Source: DATATV01 sp035551355 (lineage in GTDB: Bacteria; Actinomycetota; Actinomycetes; Mycobacteriales; Pseudonocardiaceae). From it: a DNA stretch of 60,087 nt. This document shows positions 33,036 through 42,151 of this stretch, piece after piece; the stretch's first letter is position 1; every line of letters begins with the position of its first letter. The stretch covers positions 1-60,087 of the forward strand of contig DASZNF010000003.1 of the NCBI GenBank assembly GCA_035551355.1. Direction: 5' to 3'. The notes under the pieces are model-generated. The model worked only from the letters and a program-made list of their open reading frames with translations. It did no database searches and was not told the origin of the DNA. The translations under genes were made by a program, and so were the position numbers.

Positions 33036-34810
33036 CTGTGAGCAGTCCCGAGTGGTCCACCCGCACGTTCGGCAACGACGAGCGCCTGCCCCGCGTCCCG
33101 TTGCCGACGCTGGAGGACAGCTGTCAACGGTTCATCGAGTGGTGCACGCCGCTGCTGACCGCCGACGAGCTCACCCGGACCGAGGCCGCCGTCGCCGACT
33201 TCCTGGCGCCGGACAGCCCGGCCCACGAACTGCACGCGGCACTCGCCGAGTACAACCGGTCCGAAGGTGTGCGGAGCTGGCTGGACACCTTCTGGCCGTA
33301 CCGCTATCTCGGCCGCCGGGACCGGATCGCGCTCAACGCCAACTTCTTCTTCCTGTTCCAGCCCTCGCCGCTCGCGCAGGTCGAGCGGGCGGCCGAGCTG
33401 GTGGCGTCCGCGGTGGACTACAAGATCAAACTGGACGACGAGCTGGTCGCGCCGGTGATGGTGCGCGGGGCGCCACAATCCATGGCGCAGTTCAAGTTTC
33501 TCTTCTCCTCGACGCGGATTCCCGGGCCGGTGCTGGACAGTGCGCGCACGCCCTACAGCGAAGACTGGCCGGGCCGCTCGGACGCCCGGCACATAGTGGT
33601 GTTCTTCCGGGACACGCCGTTCCGGATGGACGTGATCGCCCCGGACGGCCGGCCGTACAGTCCTGAACAATTGGCCGACGGGCTGCGCTCGATCATGAAG
33701 ACCGGCCGGATCGTCGACGATCCGGCGGCCGCGGTCGGCCACTTCACGACCAAGGCGCGGGCGGAGTGGGCATCGAGCCGGGACGCCCTGCTGGCGGCCG
33801 GGAACGCGGCCGCGCTGGACACCATCGAAACCGCTTTGTTCTGCTTGGACCTGGAGGACTTCGCGCCGACCGGCACCCAGCAGGCGTGCGACCAGCTGCT
33901 GCACGGGGACAGCGGGAACCGCTGGTTCGACAAGGCCGTCTCGTTCATCGTCTTCGAGGACGGCACGGCCGGCATCAACGTCGAGCACTGCGAACTGGAC
34001 GGGACCACGATCCTCGGTTTCACCGACGCGCTGCTGAACGAGGAACGGACCGAACGCGAAGCACCCGAGGGCGCGCCTGCGTTCGAGACCATCGAGTTCG
34101 TGCTGGACGAGGCGATGCGGGAGGACGCCCGCGCGGCCGGCGCGTCCTTTGCCGCGTACGCCGAGGCCACCGCGACCAAGACGGTGTCCTTCGACTTCGG
34201 CGCCAACCGCGCGAAGCAACTGAAGGTGTCGCCGGACGCCTTCGCGCAAATGGCGTACCAACTCGCGCACAGGCGGGCCAAGGGCCGCACCGGCGCGACC
34301 TACGAATCGATCGCGACCCGGCAGTACCGCAACGGCCGCACCGAGGCGATGCGCGTCGTCACACCGGAGGTGCTGGCCTTCGTCGCGGCCATGGAGGATG
34401 CGGGTGCGTCCGTCGACGCGCGGCGGGCGACCTTTCGGGCCGCGGCGCAGAAGCATGTGGCACGGGCGAAGGAATGCCAGGCCGGTGACGCGCCGGAGCA
34501 GCACCTGTGGGAGCTGCAACTGATCCAGCAGCGCCGGGGCGTCGATCCGGTGCCCGCACTGTACTCATCGCCCGGCTGGCTGATCATGCGCGACGACTAC
34601 CTGAGCACGAGTTCCGCGCCGTCGCAGAACATTCAGTACTTCGGGTTCGGCTCGACCAGCCCGCAGTGCATCGGTGTCGCGTACGTGCTGCTGCCGGACC
34701 GGTGGAACATCTACCTGAGCACCCCCCGGCAGGTGGCCGACGAGATGCACCACTTCGCCGACGAGCTCACCAAGGCCGTCCGGGAATTGCAGGACCTGCT
34801 GGCCGAATAG
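33032..34810 (+). CDS. choline/carnitine O-acyltransferase family protein
   Basis: A 592-residue enzyme of a family best known from eukaryotes, which moves acyl groups between CoA and the hydroxyl of carnitine or choline. The catalytic His319 lies in NVEHCELDGTT, in place of the usual EHxxxDG. The STS-like motif YLSTSSAPSQ lies near residues 522-531, followed by FGFGSTSPQCIGVAYVLLPD, the equivalent of the GYGVCY strand. The length is normal (about 600). ATG 33032 overlaps the methyltransferase stop (ATGA), so the two are coupled. No signal or membrane segment is seen. The acceptor is probably the product of the two upstream enzymes, a hydroxylated, methylated amine (inference). Confidence 0.86.
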   Translation: MTVSSPEWSTRTFGNDERLPRVPLPTLEDSCQRFIEWCTPLLTADELTRTEAAVADFLAPDSPAHELHAALAEYNRSEGVRSWLDTFWPYRYLGRRDRIALNANFFFLFQPSPLAQVERAAELVASAVDYKIKLDDELVAPVMVRGAPQSMAQFKFLFSSTRIPGPVLDSARTPYSEDWPGRSDARHIVVFFRDTPFRMDVIAPDGRPYSPEQLADGLRSIMKTGRIVDDPAAAVGHFTTKARAEWASSRDALLAAGNAAALDTIETALFCLDLEDFAPTGTQQACDQLLHGDSGNRWFDKAVSFIVFEDGTAGINVEHCELDGTTILGFTDALLNEERTEREAPEGAPAFETIEFVLDEAMREDARAAGASFAAYAEATATKTVSFDFGANRAKQLKVSPDAFAQMAYQLAHRRAKGRTGATYESIATRQYRNGRTEAMRVVTPEVLAFVAAMEDAGASVDARRATFRAAAQKHVARAKECQAGDAPEQHLWELQLIQQRRGVDPVPALYSSPGWLIMRDDYLSTSSAPSQNIQYFGFGSTSPQCIGVAYVLLPDRWNIYLSTPRQVADEMHHFADELTKAVRELQDLLAE

Positions 34811-35003
34811 CCGTTACGGCTGCCGGTTCCCAGGGTTCAGCCGGTCACGGGCACTGACTCCCTCAGGCTGACGCGCTGGGATCGATGGGGCGACCTTATG
34901 GGCACATTCGTCCGCCCCTGTCCGCGGCCGAAAGCAACTCCGCGCGGACCAGCGCGCTGCCTAAGCTGGCCGCCACGGGTACCGGGCGCAACGGAGGCCT
35001 CAG

Positions 35004-38000
35004 ATGAAAAGGCAGTCCGACGAGCACGGCACCGCGCAGCCCAAGGAGACCGGCAACGCGAAACGAGGGCCCCACCCGGTCCCCGGCCTGGTCGCCCTCC
35101 AGAGCCTGGCCGGCAACGCCGCCGTCACCGGGCTGGTCGGACCGCTGAACCGACCGAGCGCTCAGCGGGAACCGGCCGGTGGCCAGGCAGCCGTCGACGC
35201 GACCCGCGATGCCTTCGGCCGAATGGCCACGGCGGCCCTTGGCATCCGCGCCACCAGCGACCGCCCGGCCGAGAACAGCCGCCACAACGCCGAGCGCGAG
35301 GCCAGATCCACCGAACGGGCCTCGAACCGGCAGGACTCCCGGGAACAGAGCCAGGCCGCCGCGCAGAGCGCCAGGGCTGCCCGGCACACCGGGCTCCAGG
35401 CGCCGACCCACGCACCTCCACCGGCGCGGGTCGCCCCGCAACCCGAGGACAAGATCCCACTCGACCAGACGCCCGGCGCGGTCGCCGAGCAGGCGGCCGC
35501 CGGCCGGGTCGATTCCGGCGGGCTCGTGATCGGAATGGACGAGGCGAACGGGCGCGGTCCCGAGAGCAACCAGGCGCTCGAACAGCTCCAGGCGTTCGCC
35601 GAATCCCACCCCCACCTCGTCGGTCTCGGGCACGCGATCGCCGACCGGATCGACGGCCTCCGGCAGCGGGCGGTCGCCAATGCCCAGCAGGCGTCGGCGG
35701 AGCTCCGCGGGGTGGCCGCGCAGGAACGCAGCGCCGTCAGCGAGGCCGTCCAGGACGGTTCGGCCGTCGCGGAGGCCCAGTTCCAGGCCGCCCGGGCCGC
35801 CATCGCCACAGACCAGCAAACCGCGCACGCCGCGGTCGACGCCCACGGTGCCCAGGCGAGGGCAACGGCCGACCAGGCGACCCAGAGTGAGACCGCCCGC
35901 ATCGACACGACGGTGACCGAGGGACGCCACCAGGCACAGGCCGTGTTCGCCACCGCCCGCACCGACATCGGGACGGCAGGCGAAGCCGAAGCGCACCGGG
36001 CCGGCGACCACGCTCGCGGGCAGGCCGACCGGGCGCTCGAACTCGGCCGTCAGGAGGCGGCGAACCAGCGCCGGACGGAGAGCGACGCCGACCTCGCCGA
36101 GCGCAAGGCCGCCGCTGTCCAGGAGGTCGCCCGCGGCTACGCCGACCAACTGCACGCGGACGCCGAGGACGCCACCAGACAACTTCCGGAGCAGGCTACC
36201 GAGGCGAAGGAACAGGTCAGTAGCGAGGAACAGCCGACCATCGACAACATCGGCACGATCGCCGACGGCGCCGCCGAGGGCGTGCGGGGCGTCATGACAG
36301 CGGCGAAGCAGGGCGTGGGCACCGTGATCGGCCAGGGTCACGAGCAGCTCGCTGCCGCAGGCGCCGGCGTGACCGGATCGCTGGACAACGTGCACGACGC
36401 GACCCGGGGCCGGGCGACGGCGATGCTGGCCGAGGGGCAGGCCGCCGTGGACGCCGGTCTGGCCGCCGGGCTCACCGCGCACGCCAAGATCGCCGGCCAG
36501 GCCGGGCAACTGCTCGACGAGGCCGGTCGCGACGCGATCACCACCCTCGCCGACTCGGCCGCGCGGAACCCCGCGCCCCCGGTGCTGGCGCAGCGGCAGG
36601 ACGCCCCCGGCTCGACCGCCATCGCACCGGCCGGGCCGGACGGCGGGGCCGGCCATCCCGCCCTCGCCCAGCTGGATCAGCTCGGCCCCGGGCTCGACAC
36701 GTCGGCCTCGTCGCAGCAGCAGGACGCGATGTCGTCGGTGCAGCAGGCCGGCGGGGGCGCCCAGCAGGCCGGGCAGGCGCTGGTGAGCGACACCACCGGG
36801 GTGACCGATCGCCTGCGGTCCACCGCGCAGGCCGGGGTCAACGCCACCGCTGACACCGCGAAAGCGCAGGCCGACGCCACGGTGAACGCCGCCAAGACCC
36901 AGGTGGGCGGCGACGTGGACAAGGTCGTCACCGACGTCGACCGCACGGTCGGGGATCTCCACGGCAGCGTCGGGTCCGGCGTGGGCCAGGCCACCGACAA
37001 GCTGCGCGGCGGCGCCGACGCCATCGTCAATCAGGCCACCGGCCGGATCGGCGAGGTCCCGGGCGCGATGACCGACGCCGCGCACGCCCAGGACAGCTGG
37101 CTGGGCCGGCTGGGTCACTGGGTGTCGCACCAGTTGTCGGACACCTGGAAGGCGATCAAGGGAATGGCGGACTGGCGGTTCGTCCTCACCCTGGTCGCCG
37201 GCGCCGCCGTGGCCATCGCGGTCGGCGTCGGGGTCGCCCTGCTGATCGCGTCGGCGCCGTTCAGCCTCCCGGCCCTGGCCGCCATCCTCATCGTCGGCGG
37301 CGCCGCCGGGGCCGCCGGATTCGTCGCCGCCCAGATCACCGGAAACCTGCTGGATCCCAACCCGAACCGCCACTGGTACGACGGCGTCGGTCATGCTGCC
37401 ATTCTCGGGACGTTCGTCGGGGCGGCCGGCCTGGCCGCGACGTTCTACGGCTTCGGGCTGGTCGGCGGGACCCTGCTGGTGATGGGCGCCGCAGGTGTGG
37501 GCACGATCGTGGCCAACCTGACCACCGGCCGGCAGTGGGACGACCACCTGCTCGCCAACACGCTCATCATCGGGATCTTCCACGGCGTCATCAAAGGCAT
37601 CACCGACCGGATCCCCAGCCGGGGTACCGCCGCCGACCCCACCGAGACCCGGGAGACCACCGATTACCGGCCACCTCCCGCCGGCCGCCCGGAAGTCGTC
37701 GTGGACGGCGCGGACCGGGTCGTGGCCGGCGACCTTCAGCCCGACGGCTCCGGCCATGGGATGATCTGCGGCCTGATCGACTCCCAGACCGGCGCCCGTT
37801 ACGGCGTGGCCGAGTTCGAACTGGACGCCAACGGAACACCGAAGGGCGGCCCGCACCTGACCATCGACCCGACCAATGCCGAACTGCCGGACGGGACACC
37901 GGTACGGCTCACCGCCAAAGGCTTCGGCTGGACCGAAGAATCCCTCCGCGCGTCGATGGACGCCTTCCGACGCCGTTTCGGCCGGGGCCCGGCCAACATG

Positions 38001-38321
38001 GGTGGACTTCTCGCCTGGAAGAACCTGCTCAACTTCCAGACGGAGTTCGCCCGCATCCGCGCCGAGAACCCCGCTCTGGACGAGGGAGTCGTGGCCGAGC
38101 GCGCCGCCAAGTCGATCTCCTTCGGCCGGCACCGCATCGCCATCGGCTACGGCGACATCAGCGTGCGCTACGGAAACATGGGGGACGTCACGACGCCGAC
38201 CGGTGCGCTCCTGCACAACGTCCCGAAGTGGGTGGAAGTCCAGGCCGGGCCCACCACACCGCGTGTCGTGCCGACCGTCCCCGGCAACCAGGGCGACCGT
38301 ACCGACGACCACGACGAATGA
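35004..38321 (+). CDS. large LAGNAAV-motif protein, putative contractile-injection-system cargo or polymorphic toxin
   Basis: A 1105-residue protein without a signal peptide. Residues 32-41 are LQSLAGNAAV, a motif found near the N-terminus of many eCIS-associated proteins and toxins. Residues about 50-720 are extremely Ala/Gln/Asp/Thr-rich, mostly helical or coiled-coil with repeating AxATxQA patterns. Residues about 725-830 contain 3-4 Gly/Ala-rich hydrophobic segments (FVLTLVAGAAVAIAVGVGVALL, FVGAAGLAATFYGFGL). Residues about 885-1090 form a compact globular domain (HGMICGLIDSQTGARYGVAEF ... GRHRIAIGYGDISVRYGNMG) that I cannot assign. ATG 35004 follows ACGGAGG. The pore-like segment plus a C-terminal domain suggest delivery of an effector. 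No CIS genes lie in the window. Confidence 0.7.
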   Translation: MKRQSDEHGTAQPKETGNAKRGPHPVPGLVALQSLAGNAAVTGLVGPLNRPSAQREPAGGQAAVDATRDAFGRMATAALGIRATSDRPAENSRHNAEREARSTERASNRQDSREQSQAAAQSARAARHTGLQAPTHAPPPARVAPQPEDKIPLDQTPGAVAEQAAAGRVDSGGLVIGMDEANGRGPESNQALEQLQAFAESHPHLVGLGHAIADRIDGLRQRAVANAQQASAELRGVAAQERSAVSEAVQDGSAVAEAQFQAARAAIATDQQTAHAAVDAHGAQARATADQATQSETARIDTTVTEGRHQAQAVFATARTDIGTAGEAEAHRAGDHARGQADRALELGRQEAANQRRTESDADLAERKAAAVQEVARGYADQLHADAEDATRQLPEQATEAKEQVSSEEQPTIDNIGTIADGAAEGVRGVMTAAKQGVGTVIGQGHEQLAAAGAGVTGSLDNVHDATRGRATAMLAEGQAAVDAGLAAGLTAHAKIAGQAGQLLDEAGRDAITTLADSAARNPAPPVLAQRQDAPGSTAIAPAGPDGGAGHPALAQLDQLGPGLDTSASSQQQDAMSSVQQAGGGAQQAGQALVSDTTGVTDRLRSTAQAGVNATADTAKAQADATVNAAKTQVGGDVDKVVTDVDRTVGDLHGSVGSGVGQATDKLRGGADAIVNQATGRIGEVPGAMTDAAHAQDSWLGRLGHWVSHQLSDTWKAIKGMADWRFVLTLVAGAAVAIAVGVGVALLIASAPFSLPALAAILIVGGAAGAAGFVAAQITGNLLDPNPNRHWYDGVGHAAILGTFVGAAGLAATFYGFGLVGGTLLVMGAAGVGTIVANLTTGRQWDDHLLANTLIIGIFHGVIKGITDRIPSRGTAADPTETRETTDYRPPPAGRPEVVVDGADRVVAGDLQPDGSGHGMICGLIDSQTGARYGVAEFELDANGTPKGGPHLTIDPTNAELPDGTPVRLTAKGFGWTEESLRASMDAFRRRFGRGPANMGGLLAWKNLLNFQTEFARIRAENPALDEGVVAERAAKSISFGRHRIAIGYGDISVRYGNMGDVTTPTGALLHNVPKWVEVQAGPTTPRVVPTVPGNQGDRTDDHDE

Positions 38322-38486
38322 GCCGCGCAGGTCCGCGGATTTCACCGTTTCGAACGCGTCGGGCGCCCTTCCCGGGTAGCCACCGCGTCGTGGCGAGGAA
38401 CACCTCCGCAACCCTCCTGATCGGACTACTTCTGTCGGCGCCGTGTGAGACCGTCACGGCTGGTATCAACGGGGAGGACCACAGGG

Positions 38487-38636
38487 ATGACCACGACGAG
38501 CGTGACACCGATCTTCGACGAGCTCATGCAACAGCTCGGCCTGGAGTGGCCGGCGGAGATGAGCATCGACGCGCCCACCGAGACGGCCCAGCCAGCGGCA
38601 GCACCCGACATCTCCGCGCCGCCACTGTCGGGCTGA
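38487..38636 (+). CDS. 49-residue hypothetical peptide
   Basis: ATG 38487 with GGGGAGG upstream opens a 49-residue frame: N-terminal half IFDELMQQLGLEWPAEM is amphipathic and acidic, C-terminal half is Pro/Ala/Thr-rich (TETAQPAAAPDISAPPLSG). There are no Cys and no signal peptide. It ends 50 nt before a strong hairpin and starts 165 nt after the LAGNAAV protein. Function unknown; it could be a small regulator, a chaperone-like partner or a leader-type peptide. No modifying enzyme is adjacent. Confidence 0.5.
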   Translation: MTTTSVTPIFDELMQQLGLEWPAEMSIDAPTETAQPAAAPDISAPPLSG

Positions 38637-38686
38637 GCGCAGCCGGAAACGCGGGGCCAGCAGGCTCTCGGCCGGCAAGGCCGGTC

Positions 38687-38717
38687 GGGGCGGCAGCGTT
38701 CTCGCCGCTGCCGCCCC
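38687..38717 (+). terminator. 12-bp perfect stem terminator
   Basis: GGGGCGGCAGCG (38687-38698) pairs perfectly with CGCTGCCGCCCC (38706-38717) around a 7-nt loop. It sits after the small peptide gene and before the end of the opposing SDR gene (38737), so it may serve both strands. Confidence 0.8.
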
Positions 38718-38736
38718 GTCTCGTGGTGGACATCGC

Positions 38737-39468
38737 TCAGGCCTGCCGGTCGGACCCTGCGGCAATCATCTCGGCGTACTGCGCTTCGAGCACCTTCGAA
38801 GCACCGCTGTTCCAGCTTTCCGTCAGCATCGCTGACAGGCTGTCCGGGAAGATTTCCGGGTCGCCCCGCTCCACCCCGTCGAGTACGGCCTTGGCGACGG
38901 ACTCCGGGCTGGCCTTCGGAATGTCGAGCCCTCGGGACATGTCGGTGTCCACGGGTCCGGTCAGTACGGCGTGGACGGTCACGCCCTGCGGCGCCAACAG
39001 CAGCCGCAGTGCTTGCGTCAGGTTGAACGCCGCGGCTTTCGAAATCGAGTAGGACGGAATCATCGGCAACGGGGCCAGCGCGTTTACCGACAGAATATTG
39101 ACGATCGACCCCCGCGCACGAACCAGCAGCGGCAAGGACGCCTGAATGACATCGTTCGTGCCATGGACGTTGACGGCGAAGTGCCGTTCGAGCACCGTCC
39201 GGTCGCTCAGGTCATCATACAAGGCGATTCCGGCGTTGTTGACGAGAACGTCCAGCGAGTCGATTTCCCGGACGGCACGCTGAATCTGCGTCGAGTCCGT
39301 CACGTCAAGGGCCACCGGGACAACGCGCTCGTCCGGGTGAGAAAGGTCAACCCGGGTGCCCGCATACACCCGCCGCGCGCCGCGTCGCAGTGTCTCGGCC
39401 ACCAGCGCGCGACCGATACCGCGATTGGCCCCAGTGATGAGAACGGAACGGCCATTCATATTCGACAT
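38737..39468 (-). CDS. SDR-family oxidoreductase
   Basis: A 243-residue short-chain dehydrogenase. Cofactor loop TGANRGIGRA, NNAG in VLVNNAGIAL, catalytic Ser in NILSVNAL and Y-x3-K in SYSISKAAAF are all present. The acidic residue expected at the end of beta-2 for NAD is not obvious (YAGTRVD), so NADP preference is likely. ATG 39468 (MSNMNGR) was chosen as the first codon with the usual 7-residue lead to the Rossmann strand. It is divergent from the ECF sigma gene. The substrate is unknown. Confidence 0.86.
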   Translation of the reverse strand: MSNMNGRSVLITGANRGIGRALVAETLRRGARRVYAGTRVDLSHPDERVVPVALDVTDSTQIQRAVREIDSLDVLVNNAGIALYDDLSDRTVLERHFAVNVHGTNDVIQASLPLLVRARGSIVNILSVNALAPLPMIPSYSISKAAAFNLTQALRLLLAPQGVTVHAVLTGPVDTDMSRGLDIPKASPESVAKAVLDGVERGDPEIFPDSLSAMLTESWNSGASKVLEAQYAEMIAAGSDRQA

Positions 39469-39737
39469 TCGCACGGACTCCCTTGTTACTGAACAAACCG
39501 GCAAGGACGAAGTACCCGGAATAGAGACACCCGGCGACGCGGAAACTGGTCGCGAACAGCCGGCCGACCCAGGAGGTCTCGCCGACGCGACGCCGGCCCG
39601 GCTCGGCGCGTCCCGGGCAGCGCGGACGCCACCGCGGGGCCAGCGTGCCCGCATCACACGTGCGGGTGGCCGCGATCAGTTTTCGGCTCCGGCGGTGTCT
39701 TAATCAGCGAGACGGATCGTCAGGGGAAGGAGCCGAC

Positions 39738-40808
39738 ATGCGAGAGGCCCCGCAGACCGGGGAAACCGAGGCCGCGCCAGGTGTCCGACGCGTGGACAGG
39801 GGCCTGCTGACGCTGGCCCGGAGCGGAGACGGTGCGGCATTCCGTGACCTTGTCGGACCTTACCGGCATGAGTTGCAGGTGCATTGCTATCGCATCCTTG
39901 GCTCGATGCAGGATGCCGAAGATGCGCTCCAGGAGACGTTACTGGCCGCATGGCGCGGGATCGGCGGGTACCAGGAGCGGGCGTCCATCCGGGCGTGGCT
40001 CTACCGGATAGCCACCAACCGGTGCCTGAACATGCTGCGGGCCAACGTTCGCCGTCCGCACACGGATGTGGCCTGCCGACCGGAGGTCCCGTTGCCCGAG
40101 CCATCACACCGCCGAGCGGAACCGAGCTGGCTGGAGCCCTACCCCGATCTGCTGCTGGCCGAAATCGCCGACGGCGCACCAGGGCCGGAGGCTCGCTACG
40201 AGGTCAGGGAGTCCGTGTCGCTGGCGTTCCTGGCGGCGCTGCAGGCATTGCCACCGAGGCAGCGGGCCGTACTGGTGTTGCGGGACGTGCTGGGATTCCG
40301 AGCCGCCGAGGCGGCCGCCATACTCGGCACAACCGAGAACTCGGTCGCGAGCGCGCTGAGGCGGGCCCGGGTCACCCTGGCGGACGAGCTGCCCAGCCCG
40401 GACCGGGAGAGCGCGCCGCTACCGGACTCGCCGCAGGAACGCCGAGTGGTGGCGGAGTTCCTGCGCGCGTTCGAGTCCGGCGACGTCGGGGCGATCGTGG
40501 CCATGCTGACGAACGACGCATGGCTGACCATGCCGCCACTACCGCTGGAATACCAGGGCCTGGACGCGATCGGGCATTTCCTGGCCACCATCGCCTTCCA
40601 CGACGATGTCCGGCACACTCTCATTCCCACCCGCGCCAACGGTCAACCCGCGTTCGGGGTGTATCTGCGTGATCCACGGACACCGATCCCGCACGCGCAC
40701 GGACTGATCCTGCTGACCCTCACCGGCCAGCGGATCTCCGCCGTGACCCGGTTCCATGACAACTCGCTGCTCGCGATGTTCGGACTCCCCCGCACGCTCC
40801 GCGCCTGA
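39738..40808 (+). CDS. ECF sigma factor with SnoaL-like C-terminal domain (SigG/TIGR02960 type)
   Basis: A 356-residue extracytoplasmic-function sigma factor. Sigma2 lies at about residues 25-95 (YRILGSMQDAEDALQETLLAAWRG), with the WLEPYPDLLL linker typical of the TIGR02960/SigG group. Sigma4 lies at about 165-220 (ALPPRQRAVLVLRDVLGFRAAEAAAILGTTENSVASALRRAR). A SnoaL-like NTF2-fold domain occupies the C-terminal about 120 residues and usually tunes activity in place of an anti-sigma factor. ATG 39738 follows GGGGAAGGAG. The downstream lyase and DUF899 pseudogene may be its operon partners. No anti-sigma gene is nearby. Confidence 0.87.
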   Translation: MREAPQTGETEAAPGVRRVDRGLLTLARSGDGAAFRDLVGPYRHELQVHCYRILGSMQDAEDALQETLLAAWRGIGGYQERASIRAWLYRIATNRCLNMLRANVRRPHTDVACRPEVPLPEPSHRRAEPSWLEPYPDLLLAEIADGAPGPEARYEVRESVSLAFLAALQALPPRQRAVLVLRDVLGFRAAEAAAILGTTENSVASALRRARVTLADELPSPDRESAPLPDSPQERRVVAEFLRAFESGDVGAIVAMLTNDAWLTMPPLPLEYQGLDAIGHFLATIAFHDDVRHTLIPTRANGQPAFGVYLRDPRTPIPHAHGLILLTLTGQRISAVTRFHDNSLLAMFGLPRTLRA

Positions 40809-40844
40809 TCGCCGGAATCGTCCCTCTCGGAATGGAGCACACCG

Positions 40845-41606
40845 ATGACCACTGACCTGGCCACCCTGAAAGATCTCGCCGGCACGCTGCGCGAACTGCA
40901 CCACGGTGAGCTACTCGTGCTGCCCAACGTGTGGGACGCGGCCAGCGCCACAATCGTGGCCGAAGCGGGATTCCCCGCGGGTGCCACCGCCAGCGCCGCG
41001 ATCTCGGCGATGCTCGGGTATCCCGACGGTGAAGGCGCACCGTGGGAGGCGATGTTCGCCGCTGCCGGACGGATCGCGCGGGCGGTGCCGATCCCGGTCA
41101 CCGTCGACGCCGAAGCGGGTTATGGCATGCGGCCGCGTGAGCTGGTGGACCGATTGCTGGACACGGGCGCGGTCGGTTGCAACCTGGAGGACACCGATCA
41201 CCGGGCGGGCGGCCTGGCCGACGCGGACGAACACGCCAACTGGCTGGGCGAGGTCCGCTCCGCCGCCGACGATGCCGGAGTCCCGATCGTCATCAACGCT
41301 CGCGTCGACACCTTCCTGCCTCCCAACGGGGTATCCGAATCCGACCGGGTCGGGGAAACGATCCGGCGCGGGCGGCTCTATCTGAGCGCAGGCGCCGATT
41401 GCGTCTACCCGATCGGTGTGCGCGACAGGCGCGATCTGGCGACCCTTGTCACCGAGCTGCCTGGCCCGGTCAACGGCAACACCGGCGAGCAACTCGACCT
41501 CACGGCCCTGCGGGAACTGGGGGTGGCGCGCGTGTCCTACGGACCTCGGTTCTACCGCGCGGCCCTTGCCGAGTTCAAGGCAACCATCGCGAAACTGCGA
41601 GCGTGA
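40845..41606 (+). CDS. isocitrate lyase/PEP mutase family protein
   Basis: A 253-residue TIM-barrel enzyme of the PEP mutase/ICL superfamily. Early motif LPNVWDAASA, metal-binding VTVDAEAGYG and NLEDTDH are diagnostic. It is shorter than true isocitrate lyase and lacks the KKCGH loop. Likely activities are C-C lyase, oxaloacetate decarboxylase-like or phosphonate-related, but no phosphonate genes are near. It starts 36 nt after the sigma factor with GGAATGGAG upstream and is probably co-transcribed. Confidence 0.83.
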   Translation: MTTDLATLKDLAGTLRELHHGELLVLPNVWDAASATIVAEAGFPAGATASAAISAMLGYPDGEGAPWEAMFAAAGRIARAVPIPVTVDAEAGYGMRPRELVDRLLDTGAVGCNLEDTDHRAGGLADADEHANWLGEVRSAADDAGVPIVINARVDTFLPPNGVSESDRVGETIRRGRLYLSAGADCVYPIGVRDRRDLATLVTELPGPVNGNTGEQLDLTALRELGVARVSYGPRFYRAALAEFKATIAKLRA

Positions 41607-41646
41607 ACGACGGCGCCGCAATCACAAGCCAAGGAGAAACGCAATC

Positions 41647-42030
41647 ATGTCTGTTCCCTCGGTCGCATCGCGCGATGAATGGCTCGCCGCCCGGCTCGAT
41701 CTCCTGGAGCGGGAAAAGCAGGTGCTGAAGGATCAGGACGCGGTGACCGCGCAGCGCCGGGCACTGCCGATGGTCGAAAGGACAAGGAAACCCTGTTGCG
41801 CAGCCCGAAAACCGCATTCGTGACCAACGGTGACGGACAGGCCATCAGCGTTCGTCCGCCACGAGGACACCGTCTTCCACACGTACTCCACATACGGGCG
41901 GGGCACCGAGTTCATGATGGGCACCTACCAGTTCCTCGACCTGACCCCGAAGCTCCGGCCGAACTACGTCAACGAATGGCCTTACCGTGACAGGTACGGC
42001 AGCGACGCCGGCCATGCCCACTGCCACTGA
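41647..42030 (+). pseudogene. DUF899 (thioredoxin-like) protein, internally deleted
   Basis: The N-terminal segment SRDEWLAARLDLLEREKQVLKDQD...RRALPMV (from ATG 41647) and the C-terminal segment FVRHEDTVFHTYSTYGRGTEFMMGTYQFLDLTP (41850-41955) are both typical of DUF899 proteins, which are normally about 230 residues. The segment after ALPMV continues in another frame (KDKETLLRSPKTAFVTNGDG). The central thioredoxin-like core of about 90 residues is missing. Deletion and frameshift make it a pseudogene. It follows the lyase gene by about 40 nt with AAGGAGAAA upstream. Confidence 0.75.
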
Positions 42031-42151
42031 GCCGGCACGGCATGGCCCGGTGACCTGTACGGCGGATTCGAGGCCGTATCGACATGACCATGGCTGCGGT
42101 GTCCGCTCGGTGGGGCAGCCGGACACCGCAGCCGGTCACGGGAATCGACAA

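Noticed and set aside
34896..38411. 1171-codon minus-strand frame opposite the LAGNAAV gene
   Set aside because: The composition is that of a reverse-frame shadow (Gly/Val/Arg/Asp/Leu-rich), and it has no RBS or domain. The plus strand has a good RBS and a recognisable motif.
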